Both the position numbers and the translations under genes were made by a program. A DNA stretch of 64,000 nt from an uncultured Paenibacillaceae bacterium (lineage in GTDB: Bacteria; Bacillota; Bacilli; Paenibacillales; K13). Below, piece after piece: positions 40,625 through 49,543 of the stretch. Below the pieces are notes generated by a model. The model was given only the letters and a program-made list of their open reading frames with translations. It did not search any database and was not told where the DNA came from. The stretch spans positions 1-64,000 of the forward strand of contig CAJXLT010000013.1 of NCBI GenBank assembly GCA_913056365.1, written 5' to 3'. Position 1 is the stretch's first letter. Every line of letters starts with the position of its first letter.

Positions 40625-41425
40625 ATGAGCTTACAATTTAGTATTCTAGCAAGCGGATCTTCAGGTAATGCGATGGTCGTGCGCAACAAGGAAGCTTCGC
40701 TTCTGATCGATGCTGGTCTTAGCGGGAAGAAGCTGACGGCCTTGATGGAAGCCAGAGGAGTAGAGGCAGCGAAGCTGGACGGCATTCTAGTAACGCATGA
40801 GCATGCTGATCATATTAGAGGACTGGGGATCGTGTCACGCAAATACAAGCTGCCGATCTATGCCAATTCTCGCACATGGTCCTCGATGCGAGAGCAGATT
40901 GGCGAGATCGACGAAGACAGGGTCCGAATTTTCGCAACCGGAGATCGGCTCGACTTCGGCAAGCTGCAGGTGGAATCGTATCCGATCTCGCATGATGCGG
41001 CCGAACCAGTCGGCTTCGCCTTTCACTATGAAGGGTATAAGCTAAGCTTGGCAACTGATCTCGGTTATGTAAGTCCGAAAGTGAGAGAGACGATTGCCGA
41101 TTCGGATGTGCTCATTCTAGAGTCCAATCATGATGTGGATATGCTGCGAGTAGGCCGCTATCCATGGAATATTAAGCGCCGCATCTTGAGCGATACCGGT
41201 CATCTGAGCAATGAGGCAGCCGGGGAAGCGCTCTGTGAGCTGGCAACGGAGCGGACGCGCAGGGTGTATCTCGCACATCTGAGCCGGGATCATAATTTGA
41301 TGGATTTGGCCAGGCTGACTGTGAATAATGTATTACAGGAACGAGGCTTCACTTCCAAGTCCCATCGTATGGAGCTGATGGATACGTACTATGATCGACC
41401 TACGCAATGGGATGCCCTGGGGTAG
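40625..41425 (+). CDS. walJ: Metallo-beta-lactamase-fold hydrolase WalJ (YycJ)
   Basis: A 266-residue metallo-beta-lactamase-fold protein with metal motif THEHADHIRG (57-66) and further ligands in SHDAAEP and SNHDVDM. In Bacillus WalJ is a DNA exonuclease-like enzyme that links replication to cell division and mismatch repair. It is the last plus-strand gene of the wal operon here; its 3' end overlaps a small convergent gene by 26 bases. Confidence 0.95.
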   Translation: MSLQFSILASGSSGNAMVVRNKEASLLIDAGLSGKKLTALMEARGVEAAKLDGILVTHEHADHIRGLGIVSRKYKLPIYANSRTWSSMREQIGEIDEDRVRIFATGDRLDFGKLQVESYPISHDAAEPVGFAFHYEGYKLSLATDLGYVSPKVRETIADSDVLILESNHDVDMLRVGRYPWNIKRRILSDTGHLSNEAAGEALCELATERTRRVYLAHLSRDHNLMDLARLTVNNVLQERGFTSKSHRMELMDTYYDRPTQWDALG

Positions 41426-41609
41426 ACTCGCGATCGAGCTCGTTTACTTTATGATGAATTTCCTCCGGTGTGAGGAGTTGCTTCTCGACTAACAGTTCAA
41501 TAATGGCGGATAACACGAGCGTATGCTGATAATGATCTTGCTTCAGATCGGCCAGCTTGCCAATCATGTTAATCTCGTCAATAGCAGGTTGTATGCGTTC
41601 CTTCTGCAT
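41400..41609 (-). CDS. Small hypothetical protein convergent with walJ
   Basis: A 69-residue protein MQKERIQPAIDEINMIGKLADLKQDHYQHTLVLSAIIELLVEKQLLTPEEI... I do not recognise the family. It looks helical, with no membrane segment, and the second half resembles a short helix-turn-helix (IIELLVEKQLLTPEEIHHKV). AAGGAGGAATAACAG lies ideally before the ATG, which is the main support for it being real. It overlaps the 3' end of walJ tail to tail. Confidence 0.65.
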   Translation of the reverse strand: MQKERIQPAIDEINMIGKLADLKQDHYQHTLVLSAIIELLVEKQLLTPEEIHHKVNELDRESTPGHPIA

Positions 41610-41814
41610 CTGTTATTCCTCCTTGTGTATAGGGCACGTATATGGATATTACCCAATTGAGCAGGATTGAAACCTCGCGATGTACATACCGGATGGATCG
41701 GAGTAGGGATTCGATCAGCATCGTCATGTGCTGCGGCAATCCTGTTAATCTCTTAATCTTAGTGTAGTCGGAAGCAGACTGAAATATTCCTAAACTATAG
41801 CAAGAAAGGTTCGG

Positions 41815-43044
41815 GTGAACATCATGCGTTGGTTCCGAGATGATTTTTATTCCCCACGTCTATCCAAGCGAGCCAAGCGAGAGCTGTTAGGTCGAAGCCG
41901 GCACTTGCCGTCGCGGTTGCTGCCTGATCGGATTATCGGCATGCGTGCAGCCATGATAGTGGCGATGCTATCTATCGTCTGTGTAGCCGTTCTGCTAGGG
42001 GTTGGCGTCACACTGGCTGTCATTCAGCCTTGGGATAGTGAACCATCGAGAACCGCGCAGAACTGGCCGGAAGGGAGCGCAGTTCATGAACAGATCGTCG
42101 AGGCCGTGAAGAAGGTCAATCCAGCGATCGTCACGATATTGAGCGGAATTGAAGACGAGGATTCGGTGATGGAGCTTGGAATGGGCTCTGGTGTCATATA
42201 CGAGATTGCGGACGGTAAGGCACGTATCATTACGAACATGCATGTGATCGATGAAGGAACTGTCGTCGAGGTAGTGCTGTCTGATGGCGAGAGGAAGCCA
42301 GCCGAGATGCTGGGCGGCGATACGCTGTCTGACTTGGCGGTAGTAGAGATCGATGCAGCCGGCATCCCGCGAGCAGCTGAGTTCGGAGATTCCTCACTCC
42401 TGCAAGCGGGGCAAGCGGCGATTGCAATTGGCAATCCGCTCGGCTTGAACTACGCACAATCTGTGACGGCAGGGATCATCAGCTCCCCAGAGCTTACGAT
42501 TCGGATGCCGGGAGCAGGCGGCATGACAGAATCATTGGTCGATGTTATACAGACAGATGCCGCCATTAACTGGGGCAACAGCGGCGGTGCATTGATCGAC
42601 CTGCAAGGCCGGGTCATCGGTATCAACAGCATGAAGGTCGCCGAATCCGGTGTGGAAGGTCTCGGCTTCGCCCTTCCGATCAATGAAGTGCGCCCAATCG
42701 TGCAGATGCTCGCAGAGGATGGACGTGTACTTCGCCCGCTTATGGGTGTGCGAACACAAGATCTCGAACTGCTATCGAGCGAAGAGCTTGCGCGGTTACA
42801 TGTACCGGATCATGTCGATACTGGATTAGTCATTATCGAAGCGACGTCGCCTGCATCCCACGCAGGACTGCAAGCGGATGATGTCATTGTCCAGCTTGAT
42901 CATCAGCCGATACGCGACTTCCTCGAGCTGCGCAAATACCTGTACGACAACAAGCTTGTCGGCGACCAGCTAGAGGTCACCTATTATCGGGGTGGCAAGC
43001 GAGAGGTTGCAACGATCACACTTGCCGCGAATACCGGGGAATAA
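41815..43044 (+). CDS. htrA: HtrA-like serine protease (DegP/YyxA)
   Basis: A 409-residue membrane-anchored protease-chaperone of the cell envelope. A cytoplasmic N-terminus is followed by a membrane segment (about 43-69), a trypsin-like domain with catalytic H143 (NMHVID), D173 (LSDLAVVEID) and S256 (GNSGGAL), and one PDZ domain (about 305-400). The start is GTG with AAAGG. Position after walJ matches B. subtilis yyxA. It probably degrades misfolded exported proteins. Confidence 0.95.
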   Translation: MNIMRWFRDDFYSPRLSKRAKRELLGRSRHLPSRLLPDRIIGMRAAMIVAMLSIVCVAVLLGVGVTLAVIQPWDSEPSRTAQNWPEGSAVHEQIVEAVKKVNPAIVTILSGIEDEDSVMELGMGSGVIYEIADGKARIITNMHVIDEGTVVEVVLSDGERKPAEMLGGDTLSDLAVVEIDAAGIPRAAEFGDSSLLQAGQAAIAIGNPLGLNYAQSVTAGIISSPELTIRMPGAGGMTESLVDVIQTDAAINWGNSGGALIDLQGRVIGINSMKVAESGVEGLGFALPINEVRPIVQMLAEDGRVLRPLMGVRTQDLELLSSEELARLHVPDHVDTGLVIIEATSPASHAGLQADDVIVQLDHQPIRDFLELRKYLYDNKLVGDQLEVTYYRGGKREVATITLAANTGE

Positions 43045-43241
43045 TACAATGTAGTACGCTGAGGTTGCAGTGCAGTAAGTTAGTTGTTGTGCTCGCGATG
43101 AGGCTGGTATGTGACGCGGGTGCTGAGTTGTACGGATATTGGGATACTTAGCTTTGCGTCCACCGCAGCAGCTATAGACGTTAGGAAGACAAGTATACAC
43201 ATGGAACAGAACATGGATAAGAAGGAGCGCTAGAACTAACT

Positions 43242-43409
43242 ATGTACGTAGTTTGCCGCGAGCACTTGGAGCTCGCCATAGAGCAATTTCTCGATGAATA
43301 TGAAGATGCCCCCGACGTAGTCGATCTGGAAGACACCCATTTCGCCTCCTGGGACCCGCCCAAGCAGTGCGAACGCTGTGCGAAAGCGGGGCAGTATTTG
43401 GTAGTATGA
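43242..43409 (+). CDS. CxxH/CxxC protein (BA_5709 family)
   Basis: A 55-residue protein MYVVCREHLELAIEQFLDEYEDAPDVVDLED... with a CREH (CxxH) near the N-terminus and CERC (CxxC) near the C-terminus, the pattern of the small CxxH/CxxC family (TIGR04129) that lies between htrA and rlmH in Bacillus. A single zinc or metal site formed by the two motifs is likely; function unknown. AAGGAG lies 14 bases upstream, a rather long spacing. Confidence 0.85.
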   Translation: MYVVCREHLELAIEQFLDEYEDAPDVVDLEDTHFASWDPPKQCERCAKAGQYLVV

Positions 43410-43458
43410 GCGTGGGCGCGGGCTTCGTCGGCAGGGGGTGGTCGCGGCGGGTTCGTTG

Positions 43459-43647
43459 ATTAGTGATCAAATCTGGTCACTAATTTCAGAGATTCTCGCC
43501 GATTATCGAATTAGTGATCATTGTTGGTCACTAATCCGGCTGAACCCTGGCAAGTTGCCCGAAAGCGCACGAGTAAGATCATTATTTATCACTAATTGAG
43601 ATTCCACGCCACGAACCGCCGAAATAAGATCAGAAATGATCACTAAT
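43459..43647. repeat. Four-unit dyad array (ATTAGTGATCA / TCACTAAT)
   Basis: Four related 26-base units occupy 43459-43484, 43510-43535, 43571-43596 and 43622-43647. All end in TCACTAAT, at intervals 51, 61 and 51. Units 1 and 2 are near-perfect inverted repeats, ATTAGTGATCA with TGGTCACTAAT around 4 bases. Units 3 and 4 keep the right arm but a changed left arm (AAGATCA). The array fills most of the 304-base gap between the CxxH/CxxC gene and rlmH; no gene is seen there. Confidence 0.8.
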
Positions 43648-43713
43648 TGCTGATGGCAGGCAGAAGCGGGAACCTGCGAACAACGTGGCTGCATGGATAG
43701 GAAGGAGGGACCG

Positions 43714-44196
43714 ATGCTCACCGTACAAATCGCCGCAGTAGGCAAGCTCAAGGAATCGTACTTGCAGAAGGGGATCGCCGAATACACCAAGCGACTCGGC
43801 GCCTACGCCAAGCTGCAAATCACAGAAGTGTCGGACGAGAAGGCGCCGGACAACTTGAGCGAAGCCGAAGAAGAACAAGTCAAGCGCAAGGAAGGCGAAC
43901 GGCTGCTAGCCGCCATCCGCCCGGACAGCCATGTAATCGCACTAACGCTCGACGGCAAGGCATGGACCTCTGAACAATGGGCCTCCCATATCACCGAGCT
44001 GACCACCTACGGGACAAGCCACCTCACCTTCGTCATCGGCGGCAGCCTCGGCCTCGCCACAGAAGTGCTGCAGCGCGCCGACACGAAGCTGACGCTCGGC
44101 CCGCTCACCTTCCCGCACCAGCTCGTCCGCCTGCTCCTACTGGAGCAAGTGTACCGCGCGTTTAAGATTCAGCGGGGGGAGCCGTACCATAAGTAA
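43714..44196 (+). CDS. rlmH: 23S rRNA (pseudouridine1915-N3)-methyltransferase RlmH
   Basis: SPOUT-class methyltransferase that acts on pseudouridine 1915 in helix 69 of 23S rRNA in the assembled 70S ribosome. The 160-residue protein has the N-terminus [20 protein letters not shown], the knotted SAM-binding region FVIGGSLGL, and the C-terminus [21 protein letters not shown]. The start ATG at 43714 follows GGAAGGAGGGACC; an ATG 7 codons upstream is unlikely. It ends the conserved origin-proximal block. Confidence 0.97.
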   Translation: MLTVQIAAVGKLKESYLQKGIAEYTKRLGAYAKLQITEVSDEKAPDNLSEAEEEQVKRKEGERLLAAIRPDSHVIALTLDGKAWTSEQWASHITELTTYGTSHLTFVIGGSLGLATEVLQRADTKLTLGPLTFPHQLVRLLLLEQVYRAFKIQRGEPYHK

Positions 44197-44642
44197 CGGC
44201 GAATTCGAAATATCATGCTGGGAGCGGAAAGCTACTTTAGAGTGCAGAGTGGGGCTGAGGCCACCTTGGTGGATGTAAAAAGCTTTATAGTTGGCCGCGC
44301 GTGAGCTGCTCGGATCCAAACGTCAGTATGAGACATTAGTTGGGAAGATGTATGCAACCATATAACGGGAGATTTGTTGATAAGCCCTTGATCAAATTCA
44401 AATGATCGATGGCTTTTCTTTTTTTTGGATCTTATTGGATTTAAACCATTACTGAAAATCGAAAATAAAACAGCGGCTTTTCAAAAGCCGAGGCAAGAAA
44501 TTAGGGTTATCATTTGAGCATATTAGGTTTGTTAAAATCACCAAAGCAAATTGCAAGGGGGTATCGGAGAGTATAGCGACTTTATTCGTAACGATTGATC
44601 TTATGAGGCTAGACAAGTAAAACTAACGAGGGGGAGAAGAAG
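44197..44642. other. Intergenic region between rlmH and the accessory locus
   Basis: No gene is supported in this 446-base stretch. It contains the terminator at 44382-44426 and a 17-base palindrome CGGCTTTTCAAAAGCCG (44474-44490). A promoter for the binding-protein gene must lie in 44500-44630, but I see no convincing -35/-10 pair. Confidence 0.6.
44382..44426 (+). terminator. Terminator upstream of the accessory locus
   Basis: AAGCC plus TTGATCA (44382-44394) pairs with TGATCGA plus GGCTT (44403-44415), with one mismatch, followed by a long T-run (to 44426). Confidence 0.75.
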
Positions 44643-46145
44643 ATGTTGCGAAAAATGTTGTCATTTTCGATTGCTGTCATGTTGTTCATCACGGTACTTG
44701 CAGGATGCAGTAACTCTGAAAATCAAGAGTCAAATGCTAATGGGGGATCTCAGCAAGCAGACGAACCGTATACGGTTAATTTCGCGTACCATGCGCCGAA
44801 GGAAGGGAATCAAAAGGAAGTTAATGAGCTCATTAATGAGCTTACGATGAAGGAATTAAATATGAAAGTAAACTTGATCCCGCTTACTTGGGATACGTAC
44901 AACTCTAAATTGCCGATGATGCTTGCGTCACGCGAGCCTATCGACATTACGTTCGCCTTTGCGTTCAGCATGCCGAGCTTCATCGACGGAGGGTACATCG
45001 TAGACGCAGCTGACTATGAAGAACAAACGAAGGATATATATGAAATCTTCGGTGAGGAAGTTCAGGCAGGCTATATCGGAGATACTCTGGCCGGGTTCCC
45101 AACGAAGAACGTGCGAGCGACTCCATCGGGGATCTTCGTGAGAAAGGATATCTTTGATGCCCTTGGCTACAAAGTGTCCGATTTCAATGTCACAACGGAT
45201 GATTACTCCAGCTTCGACAAGCTTACAGAAATGTTTGCCAAGGTCAAAGAAGAGTACCCGGATATGACGCCATTCGATGGCTTTCGCACGTTCGGTTTGA
45301 ATGTGTTTACCTGGGTTGACAGCTTGGGCAACAACTTCGGTGTGCTCGAGGACTATGGTCAGACCACAACGATCACGAACTGGTATGAGTCCGAACAGTT
45401 CAAGCAATTTGCCATGCTCAACAGAACATGGTTTGAAGAAGGGTATTCGTCCAAGGATATCGCGGTGGACAAAGAGCTTGGCCAAGCGAAGATGAAGGCG
45501 GGCAATACGTTCGCGATCTTCGCTTCCTACGGAGCGAATGTCCTCGCCGAGATGAAGTCACAGACGGGATACGAAGTGGTGCAGATCCCGGTTTCAAAGA
45601 AGATGAAGTCAACTACGGCAGTAAATGGTGCGTTGAACGTTGTGTTGAGTACGTCTGAAAACAAGGCCAAAGCGTTTGAGTTCCTCAATTGGGCCTACAC
45701 AAGCGCAGAGTTCAACGATCTTCTGAACTGGGGTGTTCCAGGCAAGGATTGGATCGTGAATGAAGAGGGAGTGGCTGATTATCCAGAGGGTGTCAACGCT
45801 TCGAATGTCAACTATCACTCGGATTACGGCTTTATTTACCCTAACCAGTATTTGATGACTCCGTGGGCAGGCAGTCCTGAGGGAATCTGGGAGAAATACC
45901 AGGAGTTTGATAGTGATGCGGTGGTCTCAAAGGCATTTGGCTTCAACTTCGATCCTGCTACGGTAGCGGATGAAGTATCCAGGTTGGGGACGGTATTGGC
46001 AAAACACGAGAATCCGATCAGCTTTGGCATGGTCGATCCGGAGGAACAGCTTGAGAAGCTAAACCAGGAGCTGTATGACGCCGGTTTGCAGAGGGTCATG
46101 GATGAAAAGCAAAGACAGCTGGATGCTTGGTTAGCGGAACAGTAA
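44643..46145 (+). CDS. ABC transporter sugar-binding lipoprotein (LplA-like, DUF3502)
   Basis: A 500-residue extracellular solute-binding protein. The signal peptide ends in the lipobox LAGC (Cys at about residue 21). The body is a family 1 type binding protein, and the C-terminal about 130 residues match the DUF3502 tail (FNFDPATVADEVSRLGTVLAKH, then LYDAGLQRVMDEKQRQLDAWLAE), as in LplA-type proteins for complex saccharides. It is followed by two permeases. The ligand is not known; the neighbouring esterases and phosphorylase suggest an esterified glucosyl saccharide. Confidence 0.9.
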   Translation: MLRKMLSFSIAVMLFITVLAGCSNSENQESNANGGSQQADEPYTVNFAYHAPKEGNQKEVNELINELTMKELNMKVNLIPLTWDTYNSKLPMMLASREPIDITFAFAFSMPSFIDGGYIVDAADYEEQTKDIYEIFGEEVQAGYIGDTLAGFPTKNVRATPSGIFVRKDIFDALGYKVSDFNVTTDDYSSFDKLTEMFAKVKEEYPDMTPFDGFRTFGLNVFTWVDSLGNNFGVLEDYGQTTTITNWYESEQFKQFAMLNRTWFEEGYSSKDIAVDKELGQAKMKAGNTFAIFASYGANVLAEMKSQTGYEVVQIPVSKKMKSTTAVNGALNVVLSTSENKAKAFEFLNWAYTSAEFNDLLNWGVPGKDWIVNEEGVADYPEGVNASNVNYHSDYGFIYPNQYLMTPWAGSPEGIWEKYQEFDSDAVVSKAFGFNFDPATVADEVSRLGTVLAKHENPISFGMVDPEEQLEKLNQELYDAGLQRVMDEKQRQLDAWLAEQ

Positions 46146-46165
46146 TATTCATACTATTCGATCTT

Positions 46166-46192
46166 GGGGGTTGTATTCAGAATGCAACCTCC
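46166..46192 (+). other. Stem-loop between binding protein and permease genes
   Basis: GGGGGTTGTATTC pairs imperfectly with GAATGCAACCTCC. There is no T-run. In ABC operons such hairpins often protect the upstream mRNA or limit permease expression so that the binding protein is made in excess. Confidence 0.55.
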
Positions 46193-46218
46193 GAATCAGT
46201 CTGAGGTGAGACAGCACT

Positions 46219-47124
46219 ATGAAGAAATGGCTTAAATGGAAACCATACATTCCGCTTTATCTCATGATGATTCCATGTGCGGCTTATCTGCTCGTGAACA
46301 ACTATATACCGATGTTCGGTATAATAGCTGCTTTCAAAAAGTTTCGCGTGACGGAGGGAATACTAGGCAGCCCGTGGGTGGGTTGGAAAAACTTCGAGTA
46401 CTTACTTAGTTCAGGTGATCTCGCGATCATTGTCCGCAATACGCTCCTCTACAACGCTACCTTCATCGTCGTGAACACGATTATCGGTCTTTTCTTGGCC
46501 ATCTTGATTACGGAAATCAAGAGCCCACGCATGAAGAAGCTGTACCAGAGCTCTATCCTTTTACCGTTCACCATGTCGATGGTTGTGATAAGCTATGTGG
46601 TCTTTGCCTTCTTGAGCCAGCAGAACGGGATGCTCAATCACAGCATCTTCAAAGACAATCCTGTTCAGTGGTATAGCGACGCAACCTGGTGGCCACTAAT
46701 TTTGGTAATCGTGGAATGCTGGAAAAACGTAGGTTATGGTGCGCTAATCTATATTGCTGGCATCGCCAATATTGATAAGTCTTTATACGAAGCAGGCGCC
46801 ATAGACGGAGCAGGGAAGTGGAAGCAGATCAGACATGTCACGCTGCCCGCCTTGGTTCCTTCTATTATAACTTTGTTCCTCTTAAGCGTCAGCAGAATCG
46901 GTTATTCTGATTTCGGGCTGTTCTATTTGATCCCACAAAATTCGGGAACCTTGTTTAACGTGACGGCTACGATTGATACGTATGTCTACGGTTCGTTGAT
47001 GTCCCCCGGCGGAATTGGACGTTCAGCAGCCACAGGATTGCTGCAAGCCGTAGTTGGATTCGTGCTGATTTTGGTGGTCAATGGAATTGTTCGCAAAATG
47101 AGCTCCAAGGACGCAATTTTTTAG
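46219..47124 (+). CDS. ABC transporter permease (LplB family)
   Basis: A 301-residue permease with six predicted membrane segments and the EAA loop YEAGAIDGAGKWKQIRHVTLPAL (about 193-215), which contacts the ATPase. It belongs to the MalF/LplB-type sugar permeases. It forms a heterodimer with the next gene. No ATP-binding subunit is encoded in the window; such importers commonly share an MsmX-type ATPase encoded elsewhere. Confidence 0.93.
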   Translation: MKKWLKWKPYIPLYLMMIPCAAYLLVNNYIPMFGIIAAFKKFRVTEGILGSPWVGWKNFEYLLSSGDLAIIVRNTLLYNATFIVVNTIIGLFLAILITEIKSPRMKKLYQSSILLPFTMSMVVISYVVFAFLSQQNGMLNHSIFKDNPVQWYSDATWWPLILVIVECWKNVGYGALIYIAGIANIDKSLYEAGAIDGAGKWKQIRHVTLPALVPSIITLFLLSVSRIGYSDFGLFYLIPQNSGTLFNVTATIDTYVYGSLMSPGGIGRSAATGLLQAVVGFVLILVVNGIVRKMSSKDAIF

Positions 47125-47143
47125 AAGGGAGGGCAGTCCGATC

Positions 47144-48022
47144 ATGATAGAGAAAAAATGGTATCAGGTAGTCTTCAACTCCATCCTTATCATCGTAGCG
47201 TTAATTATGATTCTTCCCTTAGTGTTGCTGTTTATTTCTTCTATAACAAATGAGAACACGCTTGTCGCCAACGGGTACTCCTTCGTTCCAGACAAGCTAA
47301 GCTTGGGGGCCTATGAATATATTGCTACCAACTATGCAACTATTGGGCGTGCTTACGTGATCTCAATACTGGTGACCGTTCTTGGGACAACCATGGGACT
47401 GTTTATTACTTCCATGATGAGCTTTGCTTTATCTATCAAGAACTTGCCGGGTAGTCGCGTCATTAGTTTCTTTGTTTTTTTCACGCTGCTATTTAACGGC
47501 GGCTTGATGCCATCCTACGTACTGTGGACTAGCTTGGGCGTTGTAAACACGATCTGGGCTTATGTGTTGCCGTTTTGGTTGACCAACGCGTTCAGTATTA
47601 TTTTGGTTCGATCTTATTTTTCCGCTAATATTCCAGATGAATTATACGAGTCTGCAAAGATCGATGGCGCGGGATTCTTCCGAATCTTTCTTAAAATGGC
47701 GATACCGCTCGGCAAGCCCATCTTGGTCACGATCGGCCTCTTCTCGGGGCTACTGTATTGGAACGACTGGCAGAACGGTCTGTATTTTATCACGGATTCT
47801 CAATATCTAAGCATCCAGGCGATGCTGAACAAGATGAATCAAAACTTGCAAGCTGTGCTGTCGAACTCAAGTTATGCAAGTTCAGGCGCAGTGATGAACC
47901 TGCCTCAAGTCTCAATAAGGATGGCCATCGCATTTGTGGCTATTTTACCCATTCTGGTCGCTTATCCGTTTTTGCAAAAGTATTTTGCAAGTGGAATCAT
48001 GCAAGGAGCCGTGAAAGGTTAA
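47144..48022 (+). CDS. ABC transporter permease (YtcP/LplC family)
   Basis: A 292-residue MalG-type permease with about six membrane segments and the EAA loop YESAKIDGAGFFRIFLKMAIPLGKPI (about 178-203). It is the partner of the gene at 46219, 19 bases downstream of it, with AAGGGAGGG before the ATG. Together they would carry the substrate bound by the protein at 44643. Confidence 0.93.
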   Translation: MIEKKWYQVVFNSILIIVALIMILPLVLLFISSITNENTLVANGYSFVPDKLSLGAYEYIATNYATIGRAYVISILVTVLGTTMGLFITSMMSFALSIKNLPGSRVISFFVFFTLLFNGGLMPSYVLWTSLGVVNTIWAYVLPFWLTNAFSIILVRSYFSANIPDELYESAKIDGAGFFRIFLKMAIPLGKPILVTIGLFSGLLYWNDWQNGLYFITDSQYLSIQAMLNKMNQNLQAVLSNSSYASSGAVMNLPQVSIRMAIAFVAILPILVAYPFLQKYFASGIMQGAVKG

Positions 48023-48053
48023 AGTTAACGTTCATTTTTGGGAGATGGTTTCG

Positions 48054-49529
48054 TTGGAGAAAAAATGGACCCTATTACCAGGGACGCCAAATGATGAAAA
48101 TAGAGAGTATTTGCCGGAAGCCATCAGAGGCTCAGATATGGTCGTGAACGAAAATGGGAACAACTCACAGGTTTACCCTGAAAGATTGAGAGAACACACA
48201 GATGTATTGGTTGACGGCTTGCAAGCAACCTGGTACGAATACGTGCCTGCCTCCTATGACGGAACTGGAAAGGTGCCTCTGGTTGTGTCGCTGCACGGTG
48301 GATTGATGACCGGATGGGGACAGGCGATCTATTCTTCGTGGACCCAGGTAGCCGACCGGGAAGGGTTCATCGTCCTATTCCCGAACGCGTACGAGAGAAA
48401 AATATGGGTTATCGAATGTGAGAAGAAATCGCTAGACATGTTGACCAAGCCGAATCCCGCAAATTTTTATATGAGCCCTCCTCCGAAGGATCCGAAGGAC
48501 AATCATGACTTAAATGTTGTGCTCGCTATGATAGAGCGCATGAAGCAAAAGTATAGCATCGATGAAGCTAGAATTTTTATGCAGGGAATGTCCATGGGCG
48601 AGATTATGGCTACCCAGTTCGCTCGGTATTATGGCCATATGCTCGCAGGGCAAGCGGGATCCGCCGGTGTGACCTGGCCCGAGGTGCTCTTCGATGAGCG
48701 GGGCGAAGTGATTAACCGTGCAGGTCCGGTCCCTGTCTGGCAGTCCCGCGTGGAGCACGAGAGTATCCCGATGCACGATGAGGAGACAGAGGAGTTTGTA
48801 GCACAGAACCGCGAGTATTGGAAGCGAATCAACCAGTGTCGCGATCTACCGGAAATCAAGATCGTCGGCGAGGACAACTTTGCGTTCTACAGAGGAGAGT
48901 GTGCGGACTTCGTATTCCGTGATATCAAAAACCGCGACCACGGTCAAACGCTCGATGACGCGGAGCTCGTATGGGACTATCTCTTCTCCGGTGTACGGCG
49001 AGGAAAGAACGGTGAGATCGTGTATCTCGAGCCAGCCATTTCAAGAAGAGGGGACACCTACGCCATCGCTTTGGCAGCAGGAAGCTCCAAGGCGTATGTC
49101 CATAATCGCCTGGTTACGATGAACGGGCCAGCGATAACGCATCAAAAGCTAAAGTATCATGGCCTTAATGGAGGCTCCATTGTAAGAGGGGAATATTTGC
49201 TGGTACCAATCACATTTCTTGCGGAGGTATTCGATGCGACGTATATCCCGTCAGAAGGAGGCTTCTCAGCTGAATTGATCTTGGCAGACGGCAGAGCGTT
49301 GCAGTTCGCCCGTGGCAGCATAGGGTGCGTCGCAGACCAACACGTTCATTCCATGTTTTGCGAAGCGGTGTTCCAGAATGAAGAGCTTCACGTACCGATT
49401 GAATGGGTTTGCAAGCGGATGTTCAATAACCATACCTCCACTTGTCATGATGTGCTCTATATTACGGATCATGATGCTGAGCTGTCCTTGAACATGGCCC
49501 TTCTCATCCGAGACGAAATCCTGAAGTAA
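48054..49529 (+). CDS. Cytosolic esterase (alpha/beta-hydrolase) with Cu-amine-oxidase-N-like tail, copy 1
   Basis: A 491-residue protein. Residues about 50-310 form an alpha/beta-hydrolase of the polyhydroxybutyrate-depolymerase/feruloyl-esterase type: oxyanion region SLHGGLMTGWGQ, nucleophile S180 in GMSMG, and a probable catalytic His in NRDHGQT (about 295). Residues about 335-490 resemble the copper amine oxidase N-terminal fold (PF07833-like: VHNRLVTMNG ... LVPITFLAEVFDA), usually found on secreted proteins. No signal peptide is seen, so it should be cytosolic. I choose the TTG at 48054, 9 bases from GGGAG; the ATG at 48045 abuts that RBS. It is a paralogue of the gene at 51657. Confidence 0.82.
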   Translation: MEKKWTLLPGTPNDENREYLPEAIRGSDMVVNENGNNSQVYPERLREHTDVLVDGLQATWYEYVPASYDGTGKVPLVVSLHGGLMTGWGQAIYSSWTQVADREGFIVLFPNAYERKIWVIECEKKSLDMLTKPNPANFYMSPPPKDPKDNHDLNVVLAMIERMKQKYSIDEARIFMQGMSMGEIMATQFARYYGHMLAGQAGSAGVTWPEVLFDERGEVINRAGPVPVWQSRVEHESIPMHDEETEEFVAQNREYWKRINQCRDLPEIKIVGEDNFAFYRGECADFVFRDIKNRDHGQTLDDAELVWDYLFSGVRRGKNGEIVYLEPAISRRGDTYAIALAAGSSKAYVHNRLVTMNGPAITHQKLKYHGLNGGSIVRGEYLLVPITFLAEVFDATYIPSEGGFSAELILADGRALQFARGSIGCVADQHVHSMFCEAVFQNEELHVPIEWVCKRMFNNHTSTCHDVLYITDHDAELSLNMALLIRDEILK

Positions 49530-49543
49530 GCAGGGGGGACCCG

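Noticed and set aside
43201-43233. A 10-codon frame (MEQNMDKKER) before the CxxH/CxxC gene
   Set aside because: It is too short to judge, has no RBS of its own, and its end merely contains the AAGGAG of the next gene.
43459-43647. CRISPR array
   Set aside because: The four units are not identical, the spacing varies (51, 61, 51), the units are dyad-symmetric 26-mers and no cas genes are near.
44474-44490. 17-base palindrome CGGCTTTTCAAAAGCCG as a terminator
   Set aside because: It lacks a T-run on the plus strand and no minus-strand gene ends here; it is noted only as a palindrome.
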